Source: Novosphingobium sp. PP1Y (GTDB lineage: Bacteria; Pseudomonadota; Alphaproteobacteria; Sphingomonadales; Sphingomonadaceae). From it: DNA of 64,000 bases. This document shows positions 1 through 7,979 of the stretch, one piece after another. The position numbers and the translations under genes are program-made. The notes below the pieces were generated by a model, which saw only the letters and a list, made by a program, of their open reading frames with translations, had not been told where the DNA came from and ran no database searches. The stretch lies in assembly GCF_000253255.1 (NCBI RefSeq), contig NC_015580.1, positions 3,361,001-3,425,000 on the forward strand, in the 5' to 3' direction. The first letter of the stretch is position 1. The number at the start of each line of letters is the position of its first letter.

Positions 1-1
1 G

Positions 2-205
2 GTCTTCGCCTCGGAAATGTGCGGCCGCGTCGTCGATCGCTGCGTCCAGATCCATGGCGGCGCGGGCTATCTTGCCGAATACGATGCCGAACGCTTCTTC
101 CGCGACGCACGCGTGTTCCGCATTTACGAAGGCACCACCCAGATCCTGCAATTGCAGATCGCCAAGCACATGCTGCGCGAATTCAACGCCGGCAGCCGGG
201 GCTGA
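2..205 (+). CDS. Acyl-CoA dehydrogenase, C-terminal end (partial)
   Basis: The reading frame is open from the window edge, so the 5' part lies outside. The visible 67 residues are the last helices of an acyl-CoA dehydrogenase: the motif CVQIHGGAGYLAEY is followed by RDARVFRIYEGTTQILQ, the family signature that includes the substrate-binding and catalytic-base region (the Glu of YEGT). The protein would oxidise an acyl-CoA to the 2-enoyl-CoA with FAD. It is followed after 6 bases by a CoA-transferase gene and is probably the upstream member of the same operon. The exact substrate cannot be read from this fragment. Confidence 0.9.
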   Translation, partial: VFASEMCGRVVDRCVQIHGGAGYLAEYDAERFFRDARVFRIYEGTTQILQLQIAKHMLREFNAGSRG

Positions 206-211
206 CCTGCC

Positions 212-1411
212 ATGTATGACCTGCTGGACGGCCTGACGATCATCGAGGCAAGCTCGTTCGTCGCCTCGCCGTCCGCTGGCCTTTATTGCGCGCAGATGGG
301 CGCCGAGGTCATTCGCGTCGACCAGATCGGCGGCGGCCCGGACTTCCGCCGCTGGCCGGTCACCCAGGCCAACGATTCGCTCTACTGGGAAAACCTCAAC
401 CGGGCGAAGAAATCGGTCGCGCTCGATCTCGGCAGGCCGGAAGGGCGCGAACTGCTGCAGGAACTGGTGCGAAGCGTTGGCCAGTTCATCACCAACTTCC
501 CCGCCGAGGGGTTCCTCGGGCATGACAGGCTGGCGCAGGGCTGCCCGGGGCTGGTGACGATCCGCGTCATGGGCTGGCCCGATGGCGCGCCCGCGCTCGA
601 CTACACGGTGAACAACGCGGTCGGCTATCCGATGATGACCGGGCCGGGACCCGATCCGGTCAACCACGTGCTTCCCGCGTGGGACCTGCTCACCGGCGCC
701 TATGCCGCATTCGCGCTGATGGCCGCGCTGCGCCGCCGCGATGGCAGCGGGCAGGGCTGCGAGGTGCGCATTCCGCTGTCCGACGTCGCCATAGGCACGG
801 TGGCCAACCTCGGCGGGGTGGCCGAGATGGTCTATGAAGACGCCAACCGGCCGCGCACCGGCAATGCCGTCTATGGCCTGTTCGGGCGCGATTTCGTGAC
901 AGCCGACGGCCAGCGGACCATGATCGTGGTGGTCACGCCGCGCCAATGGTCGAACCTGATCAGCGTGCTCGGCATCGGCGAGGCCATCGCCGCCATAGAG
1001 GCGACGCGCGGCGTGTCCTTCGCCAGGGACGATGGCCTGCGCTTTGCCCACCGCGACGCCCTGTTCTCGCTGTTCGAGGCAGCGATTGCGGCGCGCGGCC
1101 ATGCAGAACTGGCCGCGGCCTTCGATGCCGCGGGCGTGGTCCATTCCGCCTATCGCACCATGCTCGACGCGGTGAACGATCCGGCCATGGTGGCGGACAA
1201 TCCGATCTTCGGTTCCGCTCCGAACCCCAGCCATCTGGTCTATCCCGCCGCAGGAGCCTTCGCCTCGGTTCCGCAGGTGGAGCGCACCGCCCCGCAGAGC
1301 GCCCCGCGCAATGGCCAGCACAGCGAAGAGGTGCTCAGCCAACGCCTCAACCTCTCCTCGGGCGAAATCGCCCGCCTCATCGACTCCGGAATCGTAGGAA
1401 CCGCCGCATGA
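212..1411 (+). CDS. Class III CoA-transferase (CaiB/BaiF family)
   Basis: This 399-residue protein has the usual family length and N-terminus (LLDGLTIIEASSFVASPSAGLYCAQMGAEVIRVD). Family members move CoA between acyl-CoA and a free carboxylic acid through an aspartyl-CoA intermediate. The likely catalytic aspartate is Asp158 in the segment PAWDLLTGAYAAFALMAAL. The stop overlaps the thiolase start as ATGA, so translation of the two is probably coupled. In this operon it would activate a carboxylic acid to its CoA ester for beta-oxidation-like breakdown. The substrate is unknown. A racemase of the same fold is the main alternative. Confidence 0.88.
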   Translation: MYDLLDGLTIIEASSFVASPSAGLYCAQMGAEVIRVDQIGGGPDFRRWPVTQANDSLYWENLNRAKKSVALDLGRPEGRELLQELVRSVGQFITNFPAEGFLGHDRLAQGCPGLVTIRVMGWPDGAPALDYTVNNAVGYPMMTGPGPDPVNHVLPAWDLLTGAYAAFALMAALRRRDGSGQGCEVRIPLSDVAIGTVANLGGVAEMVYEDANRPRTGNAVYGLFGRDFVTADGQRTMIVVVTPRQWSNLISVLGIGEAIAAIEATRGVSFARDDGLRFAHRDALFSLFEAAIAARGHAELAAAFDAAGVVHSAYRTMLDAVNDPAMVADNPIFGSAPNPSHLVYPAAGAFASVPQVERTAPQSAPRNGQHSEEVLSQRLNLSSGEIARLIDSGIVGTAA

Positions 1412-2637
1412 CCCAGCTCCGCACCCAAAGTCTGCGAAGGGCCGCCATCGTCGCGCCCCTTCGCACCGCCGTCGGCAAGTTCGGCGGATCGCTGTCCTCG
1501 ATGGGCGCAGGCGATCTCGGTGCCGTCATCATCAAGGCGCTGATCGAGCGAACCGGGATCGATCCCGCACGGGTCGATGATGTCGTTTTTGCCCAAGGCT
1601 ATGGCAATGGCGAGGCCCCGGCGATCGGGCGCTGGTCGTGGCTGGCGGCGGGCTATCCGATCGAGGTTCCCGGCTACCAGCTTGACCGGCGCTGCGGCTC
1701 AGGGCTCCAGGCGGTGATCGACGCGGCGATGATGGTCCAGACCGGCGCCAGCGACGTGGTGCTGGCGGGCGGTGTCGAGTCCATGTCCAACGTCGAACAT
1801 TACACGACCCAGATCCGCAAGGGCGTGAAGTCGGGCGGGTTGGAACTGCACGATCGGCTGACGCGCGGGCGGGTGATGAGCCAGCCGATTTCGCGCTTTG
1901 GCGTCATCACCGGCATGATCGAAACGGCAGAAAATTGCGCCAAGGATTATGGTATCACGCGCGAGGCTTGCGATGCCTATGCCGTTCGCAGCCACCAGCG
2001 CGCCACGGCAGCCTGGGCGAACGGCCTGTTCGCCGATGAACTGGTTCCCGTGCCCGTCCCGCAGCGCAAGGGCGATCCCGTGCTGTTCGCTCACGACGAG
2101 GGCTACCGTGCCGATGCCACGATGGAATCGCTCGGTGCGCTGCGTCCGCTCGAAGGCGGGGTGGTGACGGCGGGCAATGCCAGCCAGCAGAACGATGCCG
2201 GTGCCGCCTGCCTCGTCGTCGCCGAGGACAAGCTGGAGGAACTGGGACTCGAACCTATCGCCTGGTTCCATTCATGGGCCGCGGCAGGCTGCGAACCGAG
2301 CCGCATGGGCATCGGCCCGGTGCCGGCGGTCGAGCGGCTCTTCCGCCGCTCGGGCCTTGGCTGGAATGATCTCGGCGTGATCGAACTCAACGAGGCCTTC
2401 GCCCCGCAAGTGCTCGCCGTGCTCAAAGGCTGGGGCTGGTCGGACGACGACAGCCGGCACGAGATTCTCAACGTCAACGGTTCGGGCATCTCGCTCGGGC
2501 ACCCGATTGGCGCGACGGGCGGGCGCATCCTCGCCAATCTGACGCGCGAGATGCAGCGGCGCGGAAGCCGCTATGGCCTCGAAACGATGTGCATCGGCGG
2601 CGGCCAGGGCCTCGCCGCGATTTTCGAGAAGGCATGA
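1408..2637 (+). CDS. Thiolase (acetyl-CoA C-acyltransferase)
   Basis: I chose the ATG at 1408 because it overlaps the previous stop (ATGA) and gives a 409-residue protein of normal thiolase length. The nucleophilic cysteine is Cys96 in YQLDRRCGSGLQAV. The other family blocks are present in order: NEAFAPQVLAV with its active-site His context, VNGSGISLGHPIGATG, and the C-terminal MCIGGGQGLA with the second catalytic Cys. It should cleave a 3-ketoacyl-CoA with CoA, or condense two acyl-CoAs. Its place between a CoA-transferase and an acyl-CoA dehydrogenase supports a degradative role. Confidence 0.93.
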   Translation: MTQLRTQSLRRAAIVAPLRTAVGKFGGSLSSMGAGDLGAVIIKALIERTGIDPARVDDVVFAQGYGNGEAPAIGRWSWLAAGYPIEVPGYQLDRRCGSGLQAVIDAAMMVQTGASDVVLAGGVESMSNVEHYTTQIRKGVKSGGLELHDRLTRGRVMSQPISRFGVITGMIETAENCAKDYGITREACDAYAVRSHQRATAAWANGLFADELVPVPVPQRKGDPVLFAHDEGYRADATMESLGALRPLEGGVVTAGNASQQNDAGAACLVVAEDKLEELGLEPIAWFHSWAAAGCEPSRMGIGPVPAVERLFRRSGLGWNDLGVIELNEAFAPQVLAVLKGWGWSDDDSRHEILNVNGSGISLGHPIGATGGRILANLTREMQRRGSRYGLETMCIGGGQGLAAIFEKA

Positions 2638-4241
2638 TGCCAAATTCCTCACCATTCGAAAAAGCACTCGAAGGCGCACGGAGCTTCCGCGCCGCCGCAC
2701 TCGACAAGCTGCGCCTGCGGCTTGAGGTGAGCCATATCGACACCGAGCAGCGCGCTGCCCACGGCTTTGCCTGGGTAGCGACATCGGTCGCCGCGCTGGA
2801 GGCGGTGGCGGAATGGCTGGAGGCGGGCGGTAATGCCAATCCGCTTGATGCCAAGGTGGCCCGGCTGGCCTTCGCCGAAACGATCTCGCAGTTGATCGGC
2901 GGCCTGCCGATGGGGCAGAACGAGATATTCCGCCCCGGCGACCTCGATCTTGGCGAAGCGGCCTTTGCCCTGCGCGAAGCCGCACTCGACGTGATCCACG
3001 GCGATCATGCGAAAGCCCGCGCCGATGTGGCCGCTGCGCTCGCCGAAGGGCAGTGGCCGTCCGAGACGTTCCACGACAGCGAACTCGACGCGATCCGCGA
3101 CCAGTATCGCAGGTTCACCGATGCCGAGATCATTCCCCATGCCCACAAGTGGCACCTGGCCAATGATCTGATCCCGGACGAGACGGTGCAGCACATGGCC
3201 GATCTCGGCACTTTCGGCGTGTGCATTCCGGAAGAATTCGGCGGGTTGGGCCTCGGCAAGCTGGTGATGTGCCTCGTCACCGAGGAACTCTCGCGCGGGT
3301 GGATCGGCACCGGATCGCTCGGCACCCGCTCGGAAATCGCGGGCGAGCTGATCGTGCTCGGCGGCACCGAGGCGCAGAAGGCGCACTGGCTGCCAAAGAT
3401 CGCCAGCGGCGAGGTGCTGCCCACCGCCGTGTTTACCGAGCCCGATGTCGGCTCTGACCTCGGCAGCCTGCAAACCCGCGCCCGGCAGGATGCTTCGGGC
3501 GAATGGGTGATCGATGGGGCCAAGACCTGGATCACCCACGCCGCTCGGTCTGACCTGATGACCATGCTCACCAGGACGCTGCCCGATGCCAGGGGCTATG
3601 CCGGGCTGTCGATGCTGCTGGTGCCCAAGCCACGCGGGACCGAGGGTGATCCCTTCCCCGCCGAGGGCATGGCGGGGAGCGAGATCGAGGTGCTCGGCTA
3701 TCGCGGCATGCGCGAATTTGCGCTCTCGTTCGATGGCATGCGCGCGCCCGCCGATGCGCTGCTCGGGGGCGAGGAAGGACAGGGCTTCAAGCAGATCATG
3801 CGCACCTTCGAAGGCGCGCGCATCCAGACCGCCGCGCGTGCCGTGGGCGTCGCCCGCCGCGCGCTCGAACTGGGGCTCGACTATGCGCTTGCCCGCAAGC
3901 AGTTCGGCAAGGCGATCGTCCAGTTCCCGCGCGTGGCCGACAAGCTGGCGATGAGCCTCACCGACATGGTGCTCGCACGCGAGCTGACCTATGCCGCCGC
4001 CCGGGCCAAGGATTCGGGCAAGCGCTGCGATATCGAGGCGGGCATGGCCAAGCTGCTCGGCGCGCGCGCGGCGTGGAGCAACGCCGATGCGGCCTTGCAG
4101 ATTCACGGCGGCAATGGCTATGCGCTCGAATTCGAGATCAGCCGGGTGCTGTGCGATGCGCGCATCCTCAACATCTTCGAAGGCGCCGCGGAAATCCAGG
4201 CGCAGGTGATTGCCAAGGGCATGGCGGGAGGACGCAACTGA
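2634..4241 (+). CDS. Acyl-CoA dehydrogenase with an extra N-terminal domain
   Basis: Two consecutive ATGs (2634, 2637) can start this gene; 2634 overlaps the thiolase stop as ATGA, the pattern used elsewhere in the operon. At 535 residues it is longer than the usual 380-400, with about 150 extra N-terminal residues that are mostly helical. The dehydrogenase domain follows: AIRDQYRRFTDAEIIPHAHKW, the FAD-contact block FTEPDVGSDLGSLQ, ARKQFGKAIVQFPRVADKLA, and the C-terminal signature QIHGGNGYALEFEISRV with FEGAAEIQ carrying the probable catalytic Glu. It should make a 2-enoyl-CoA. The next gene starts on the last base of this stop codon. Confidence 0.92.
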   Translation: MMPNSSPFEKALEGARSFRAAALDKLRLRLEVSHIDTEQRAAHGFAWVATSVAALEAVAEWLEAGGNANPLDAKVARLAFAETISQLIGGLPMGQNEIFRPGDLDLGEAAFALREAALDVIHGDHAKARADVAAALAEGQWPSETFHDSELDAIRDQYRRFTDAEIIPHAHKWHLANDLIPDETVQHMADLGTFGVCIPEEFGGLGLGKLVMCLVTEELSRGWIGTGSLGTRSEIAGELIVLGGTEAQKAHWLPKIASGEVLPTAVFTEPDVGSDLGSLQTRARQDASGEWVIDGAKTWITHAARSDLMTMLTRTLPDARGYAGLSMLLVPKPRGTEGDPFPAEGMAGSEIEVLGYRGMREFALSFDGMRAPADALLGGEEGQGFKQIMRTFEGARIQTAARAVGVARRALELGLDYALARKQFGKAIVQFPRVADKLAMSLTDMVLARELTYAAARAKDSGKRCDIEAGMAKLLGARAAWSNADAALQIHGGNGYALEFEISRVLCDARILNIFEGAAEIQAQVIAKGMAGGRN

Positions 4242-5092
4242 TGAGCGATTTCAGCGCATGGATCGGCCGCGAGGAACACCGCGCCGACCGGATCGATCCG
4301 GGCCACTTCGCCCGCTGGCTCGCCACGCTCGATCGCGCCGCACCCGCCGATGGAGCCACGCCCCAGGCCTTCCACTGGTGCCTGTGCCTGCCCGACGCGC
4401 CGACTGCGGTGCTGGGCACCGATGGCCATCCCCGGCGTGACGACAGCCCGGAAAGCTTCCTGCCGCCGGTCGAACTGCCACGCCGGATGTGGGCATCGAG
4501 CGCGGTGGAATTCCATGCCCCACTCAAGGCTGTCGAAGCGGTGAAGCGCACGTCGCGCGTTGCCTCGATCAAGGCCAAACAGGGCGGTTCGGGTTCGCTG
4601 GTCTTCGTCGATGTGGCGCATGAGACGCATGGCGAAAACGGGCTGGCAGTCAGCGAAGTGCAGTCGATCGTCTACAAGGAAGCCGCCCACGCCGGAAGTC
4701 CGCCGGTGCCCTCACCGCTTGGCGAGGGGCGCTTTGATCCGTCCGAATGGCAGACGCACCGCACGATCCTTCCCACCGAGCCGTTGCTGTTCCGCTTTTC
4801 CGCACTGACCTTCAACAGCCACCGCATCCATTACGACCTCGCCTATGCGACTGCCGAGGAAGGCTATCGCGGGCTCGTCGTCCACGGCCCGCTCACCGCG
4901 ACTCTGCTGCTTGATCTCGCCGCGCGCGAGTTCGGTGACAATGCGATGAAGCGCTTCGCCTTCCGTGGCAATTCGCCGGGCATGTGCGGCGAGGCACTGC
5001 ACCTCGTCCTGCGCCGGACAAGCGACGAGGTGGAACTCGGTGCCTTCGCCGCCGATGGCCGCAACGTGATGAGCGCGACCGGGGTACTTTGA
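4241..5092 (+). CDS. MaoC-like double hotdog dehydratase/hydratase (mesaconyl-C4-CoA hydratase-like)
   Basis: This 283-residue protein begins on the final A of the preceding stop codon. The N-terminal half is a FAS1-type dehydratase-like segment (PRRMWASSAVEFHAPLKAVE). The C-terminal half carries the MaoC/hotdog core SALTFNSHRIHYDLAYA followed by YRGLVVHGPLTATLL. This arrangement is typical of mesaconyl-C4-CoA and related itaconyl-CoA hydratases. It would add water across the double bond formed by the dehydrogenases encoded upstream. It is the last gene of the operon; insertion-sequence DNA begins about 90 bases downstream. The family call is firm, the substrate is inferred. Confidence 0.85.
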   Translation: MSDFSAWIGREEHRADRIDPGHFARWLATLDRAAPADGATPQAFHWCLCLPDAPTAVLGTDGHPRRDDSPESFLPPVELPRRMWASSAVEFHAPLKAVEAVKRTSRVASIKAKQGGSGSLVFVDVAHETHGENGLAVSEVQSIVYKEAAHAGSPPVPSPLGEGRFDPSEWQTHRTILPTEPLLFRFSALTFNSHRIHYDLAYATAEEGYRGLVVHGPLTATLLLDLAAREFGDNAMKRFAFRGNSPGMCGEALHLVLRRTSDEVELGAFAADGRNVMSATGVL

Positions 5093-5177
5093 CTGGCTTC
5101 AATGCGCCAGTGTGTAGGCTGCCAAAGTTGACGTCATCGGCGTGTTCCGTGACTGGGTCAACATGCCATAACTGATT

Positions 5178-5460
5178 GGGGGCTGACCTAGATAGCAGAT
5201 AAAGGCTATGTATGTCATATGGTTAGTGAGAGGCGCAGGAGCCGCCTTGGGCGTGGTGTCCAGGAAGAACTGATCAAGTATTTCTGCGGGGGCGTGACAG
5301 CGCGCGCGGCGGCGGAGATTTCGGGCGTCAACCGCAACACCGCGATCCTGTTCTACCACAAGCTGCGCGAGGTGATCTTCGAGGCCCTGGCAGCCGAGGC
5401 ATCGGAACTGCTTGCCGGTTACTTCGGCGGTCACCGCAAGGGCATCCAGAGGTACTCATG
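5178..5460 (+). mobile_element. IS1595-family insertion sequence remnant
   Basis: A G-run followed by CTGACCTAGATA at 5183 resembles the terminal repeat of IS1595-family elements. A transposase frame opens at 5219 with the zinc-free N-terminal region of that family (SRLGRGVQEELIKYF, TARAAAEISGVNRNTAILFYHKLREVIFEALAAEASELL). It then jumps directly to YFGGHRKG, so the segment holding the first catalytic acidic residues (normally EIEVDES) is deleted, and the frame is lost soon after. The element is dead. It sits just after the acyl-CoA operon and marks the left edge of the accessory region. Confidence 0.7.
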
Positions 5461-6084
5461 GCAGGGTCGCGATACCGCGCAAGCTGGGTATATATCATTG
5501 AGTTAGAAACAAAAATCCATGCCGCGCTCCTGGACAAGTCACCCGACCAGTTCCGGTTCAACTCCACTTCGGCGGGTCAACTGCTCGACCAAATGCGCGA
5601 TGTCTGCCGATTCCTTGTAGGGCACAACCGGCTGCAGACGCGCTCGAACATCCCGCTCGACGACTTCGACTGCCCAGCCATGACACCTGGACGGCCCAGA
5701 CCTGAGCTTCTCGCCCACAACACGCGATTTCCTCTCGCGGTTTCCAGCGTGGCGGAGCGACGAAGGTTGCTTGCAGCCGCATGTGCCGTCATCGATCCCG
5801 ATGTTTCAGTGGGAAGTGCGCTTTTCGGCCCGTCCGCGCATCCAGCAATCGACACCTTCGTGACGAGAGTGAACCCGCACTCCCTCGAACGCTGCATGGC
5901 GGCATCAGGGCGGTGGTCGCCTGCCTTCGTTCGCCATTTCGCTGATGCGCAGCAGCGAATGCGGCGCAGCGCGTGCCGTGCTTACCTTGAAACGCGGGAA
6001 TCATTCGTTGGAACAAGCCGCGGCGCCTTCCAATCCGTTAGGGCCACCCTCGACAATCAGATGCAGGCTCCTCGCCTGTGCTAG
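5458..6084 (+). CDS. Hypothetical protein, probably a gene fragment
   Basis: An open frame of 208 codons whose first 15-20 codons are insertion-sequence DNA. From about 5500 the protein looks like real coding sequence (HAALLDKSPDQFRFNSTSAG, RDVCRFLVGHNRLQTRS, SSVAERRRLLAAACAVIDPD), but I do not recognise it. It is probably the 3' part of a gene cut by the IS1595-like element. The last 80 bases overlap the 3' end of the convergent resolvase gene, so the true end may be earlier than 6084. A transposition-accessory (TniQ-like) origin is possible but not demonstrated. Confidence 0.35.
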   Translation: MAGSRYRASWVYIIELETKIHAALLDKSPDQFRFNSTSAGQLLDQMRDVCRFLVGHNRLQTRSNIPLDDFDCPAMTPGRPRPELLAHNTRFPLAVSSVAERRRLLAAACAVIDPDVSVGSALFGPSAHPAIDTFVTRVNPHSLERCMAASGRWSPAFVRHFADAQQRMRRSACRAYLETRESFVGTSRGAFQSVRATLDNQMQAPRLC

Positions 6085-6934
6085 AGCACGGCGTACCCCC
6101 TCCGGTGACCAAGCCAGTCCACCTCGGGGAGTTGGTTCTCGCAGATCGCGTGACAACCATGACGCAATTTCGCGCAAAGAAGAGTTCGGATGGGTATTGA
6201 GCCGATCGGCAACGAGACGGGCCACGCGCGTGTCTGGCGGCAGCTGCGGAGCTGGATCGAGTATGATCGCCTCTGCATAGCCTGCCCTCACCAAGGTCCT
6301 GCAAGCCTTTACCAGGGTGCGCTCGGTGAACGAACGCACCGGAGGCGTGATCGCGCGAATTTGACGCAGCACCAGTGCCGACGGCAAGTGCGGACGCAGT
6401 CTTTTGACCGTCGGCAACCAGCGATGACGTCCATCGAGCAGTTCGTTGAGGTGCTTCTCGTTGAGACTGTACCGGATGTCAGCGATTGCCGCCGGATCAC
6501 GCGCGCGCATTCTGGGGTTTCCAGGCTTGGCGCCGCGCGCGACTGCGGCCTCGAGTCCCGCCCTCGTACGTTCCCGGATCAGAGCGCGTTCGAACTCGGC
6601 AAAGGCGCCGAGCATTTGGGTCATCAGCATGCCTTGCGCGCTCGAAGTATCGATAGGGTCATTGATCGACCGGAAATAGGCACCCTTCGACCTGAGCGTT
6701 TCGACGATCTCGAGCAGATGCGCCAGCGAGCGCGCCAAGCGATCTATCCGGACCACCAGCAAGGTATCCCCCTTCCCCACCCGGTCCAACGCGCGAGCGA
6801 GGTTTGGACGCTCCTTGCTGGCACCGCTGGTTATCCTCGAAGATGACCGTGCAACCCTGCGCGCGCAGCGCATCCTGCTGCGCTGCCGTGTCCTGTTCGT
6901 CGGTCGAAACGTGGGCGTAGCCAATCAGGGCCAT
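6001..6934 (-). pseudogene. Serine recombinase (resolvase/invertase family), frameshifted
   Basis: The N-terminus starts at 6934 with the family motif IGYAHVSTDEQDTAAQQDALRAQGC, including the catalytic serine (Ser10). The reading frame changes near 6828: the first frame gives VIFED, and the next frame continues TSGASKERPNLARALDR and RIDRLARSLAHLLEIVETL. A single small indel (one base gained or two lost) accounts for the shift. The rest is intact: the GAFAEFERALIRERTRAGL helix and a long C-terminal DNA-binding region. An assembly or base-calling error would look the same. An intact version would resolve cointegrates or invert DNA at res sites. The 5' end faces the Tn3-like repeat at 6954. Confidence 0.75.
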
Positions 6935-6953
6935 GTGTCACATTTCATAGAAT

Positions 6954-6987
6954 GGGGTCATCCGTTCAGTTGCTCCCGTGCGATAAG
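6954..6987 (+). repeat. Tn3-family-like terminal inverted repeat
   Basis: The 34 bases begin GGGGTCATCCGTTCAG and end GCGATAAG. Tn3-family ends are about 38 bp, begin GGGG and end near TAAG, so this fits by pattern. It lies 20 bases upstream of the resolvase start. No matching second end was found in the window, and its orientation places the resolvase outside the repeat, so it may be a solo end left by rearrangement. Confidence 0.45.
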
Positions 6988-7411
6988 AATTTTCTGCCCT
7001 CATTGCCAGCGACAATCGCCCCTAAAACGATCACCGCAGGGGTCGGCACCGCGTTCGGCTGTGAAAGCAAGCGCGGCGCCTCAAGGTAGCCCGCAGCAGA
7101 TCAACCGTTCTGCCCTTTGCCCATTGGGAATCGGCTCGATTCTGCGAACTTTCCGGCACCACTCGTCGGTGAGTCCAGCGGTTTATTGATCAGAATCCGG
7201 GGGTTTGATGACAATCCGACAGCCCGCGTCGCGCACAAGGCCGGAGTCCGGTCGTTTGCTGAAAACGACAGGCATTTCGGCAGGCTACGCCGCCTTTGCG
7301 GGCATGTCACTATCGATAACGTCCGATTATCGATAGTCGATTGCCCGCAAGAGTACTGTCTCGTTAGCGTGAAATATCTGTAATTTGGCGGCATGGCAGA
7401 TTGGCGCGCTG
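6988..7411. other. Intergenic region with no supported gene
   Basis: Between the Tn3-like end and the transglycosylase stop I see only short frames without recognisable protein character. The one clear structure is the dyad at 7309-7337, listed separately. Confidence 0.5.
7309..7337. repeat. Perfect 11-bp dyad, ACTATCGATAA / TTATCGATAGT, 7-base spacer
   Basis: The left arm is 7309-7319 and the right arm 7327-7337, separated by CGTCCGA. Perfect arms this long are unlikely by chance in GC-rich DNA, and the arms are AT-rich. The dyad could be a resolvase subsite (a serine recombinase gene is 400 bases away) or an operator for the downstream mobilisation genes. The sequence does not decide between these. 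Confidence 0.6.
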
Positions 7412-7948
7412 TTAGTCCTGCCTTTCCAGAAATGCTCTGTCCCCGAACCTGTGTTTCATGCGCTTCGCAACACTCAATGAATATCGCCGCTGCCGCCAGG
7501 CGGTCGGACTATGATAGACCCCAACCGCCTTCCAGAAATCACCGGTGTCCCTCAGCGCCGCCAGAAATATCCAGCGAGCCGCTTCCACATTGAAGCAGGC
7601 ATCGTAGCGCAGCCAATTACGGACCTCAGGCCCTGACCTGCCCATCAGTTGTGCAATCCTCGGCACCCACCATGTGTTGATCTGCAAGGGACCAAGATCG
7701 TGCGAGCCATTGGTGTTGCTGACCTCGGCGCCGATCCAGCCCGCCTCCTGGTCGCGCAGGCCCCAGAGAGTCTTTTCAAGCCAGGGACGGCCCGCAGCAG
7801 CGTCGTGGATGCAACTGGCAATGCGGGCCTCATCAGAGCTATCCACCGCGGCATGCGCCGGCATTGCCACAAGCATGAAAGCCGGCACTGGCAGCCAAAG
7901 TCGAACTGCCTGCCGTAATTGCCTGGATCGAAGGAAAATGGTGGTCAT
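7412..7948 (-). CDS. Periplasmic lytic transglycosylase of a conjugation module
   Basis: The 178-residue protein begins with a basic, then hydrophobic segment ending AMPAHA, a probable Sec signal peptide cleaved near residue 33. The mature part has a goose-lysozyme-like core: RDQEAGWIGAEVSNTNGSHDLGPLQINTWWVP, where the Glu of QEAGW is the likely catalytic acid, and the later AARWIFLAAL and AVGVYHS blocks. Such VirB1/TrbN-type enzymes open peptidoglycan for the transfer channel. It is the last gene of the minus-strand mobilisation block, just downstream of the relaxase. A GAGGGAG ribosome-binding site precedes the ATG. Confidence 0.85.
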   Translation of the reverse strand: MTTIFLRSRQLRQAVRLWLPVPAFMLVAMPAHAAVDSSDEARIASCIHDAAAGRPWLEKTLWGLRDQEAGWIGAEVSNTNGSHDLGPLQINTWWVPRIAQLMGRSGPEVRNWLRYDACFNVEAARWIFLAALRDTGDFWKAVGVYHSPTAWRQRRYSLSVAKRMKHRFGDRAFLERQD

Positions 7949-7979
7949 GCGCGAACTCCCTCACGGTTGAGCAATGGTA

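Noticed and set aside
2649..4106. Long minus-strand frame (485 codons) opposite the acyl-CoA dehydrogenase
   Set aside because: It is the antisense shadow of a clear dehydrogenase gene in GC-rich DNA; the translation has no recognisable domains.
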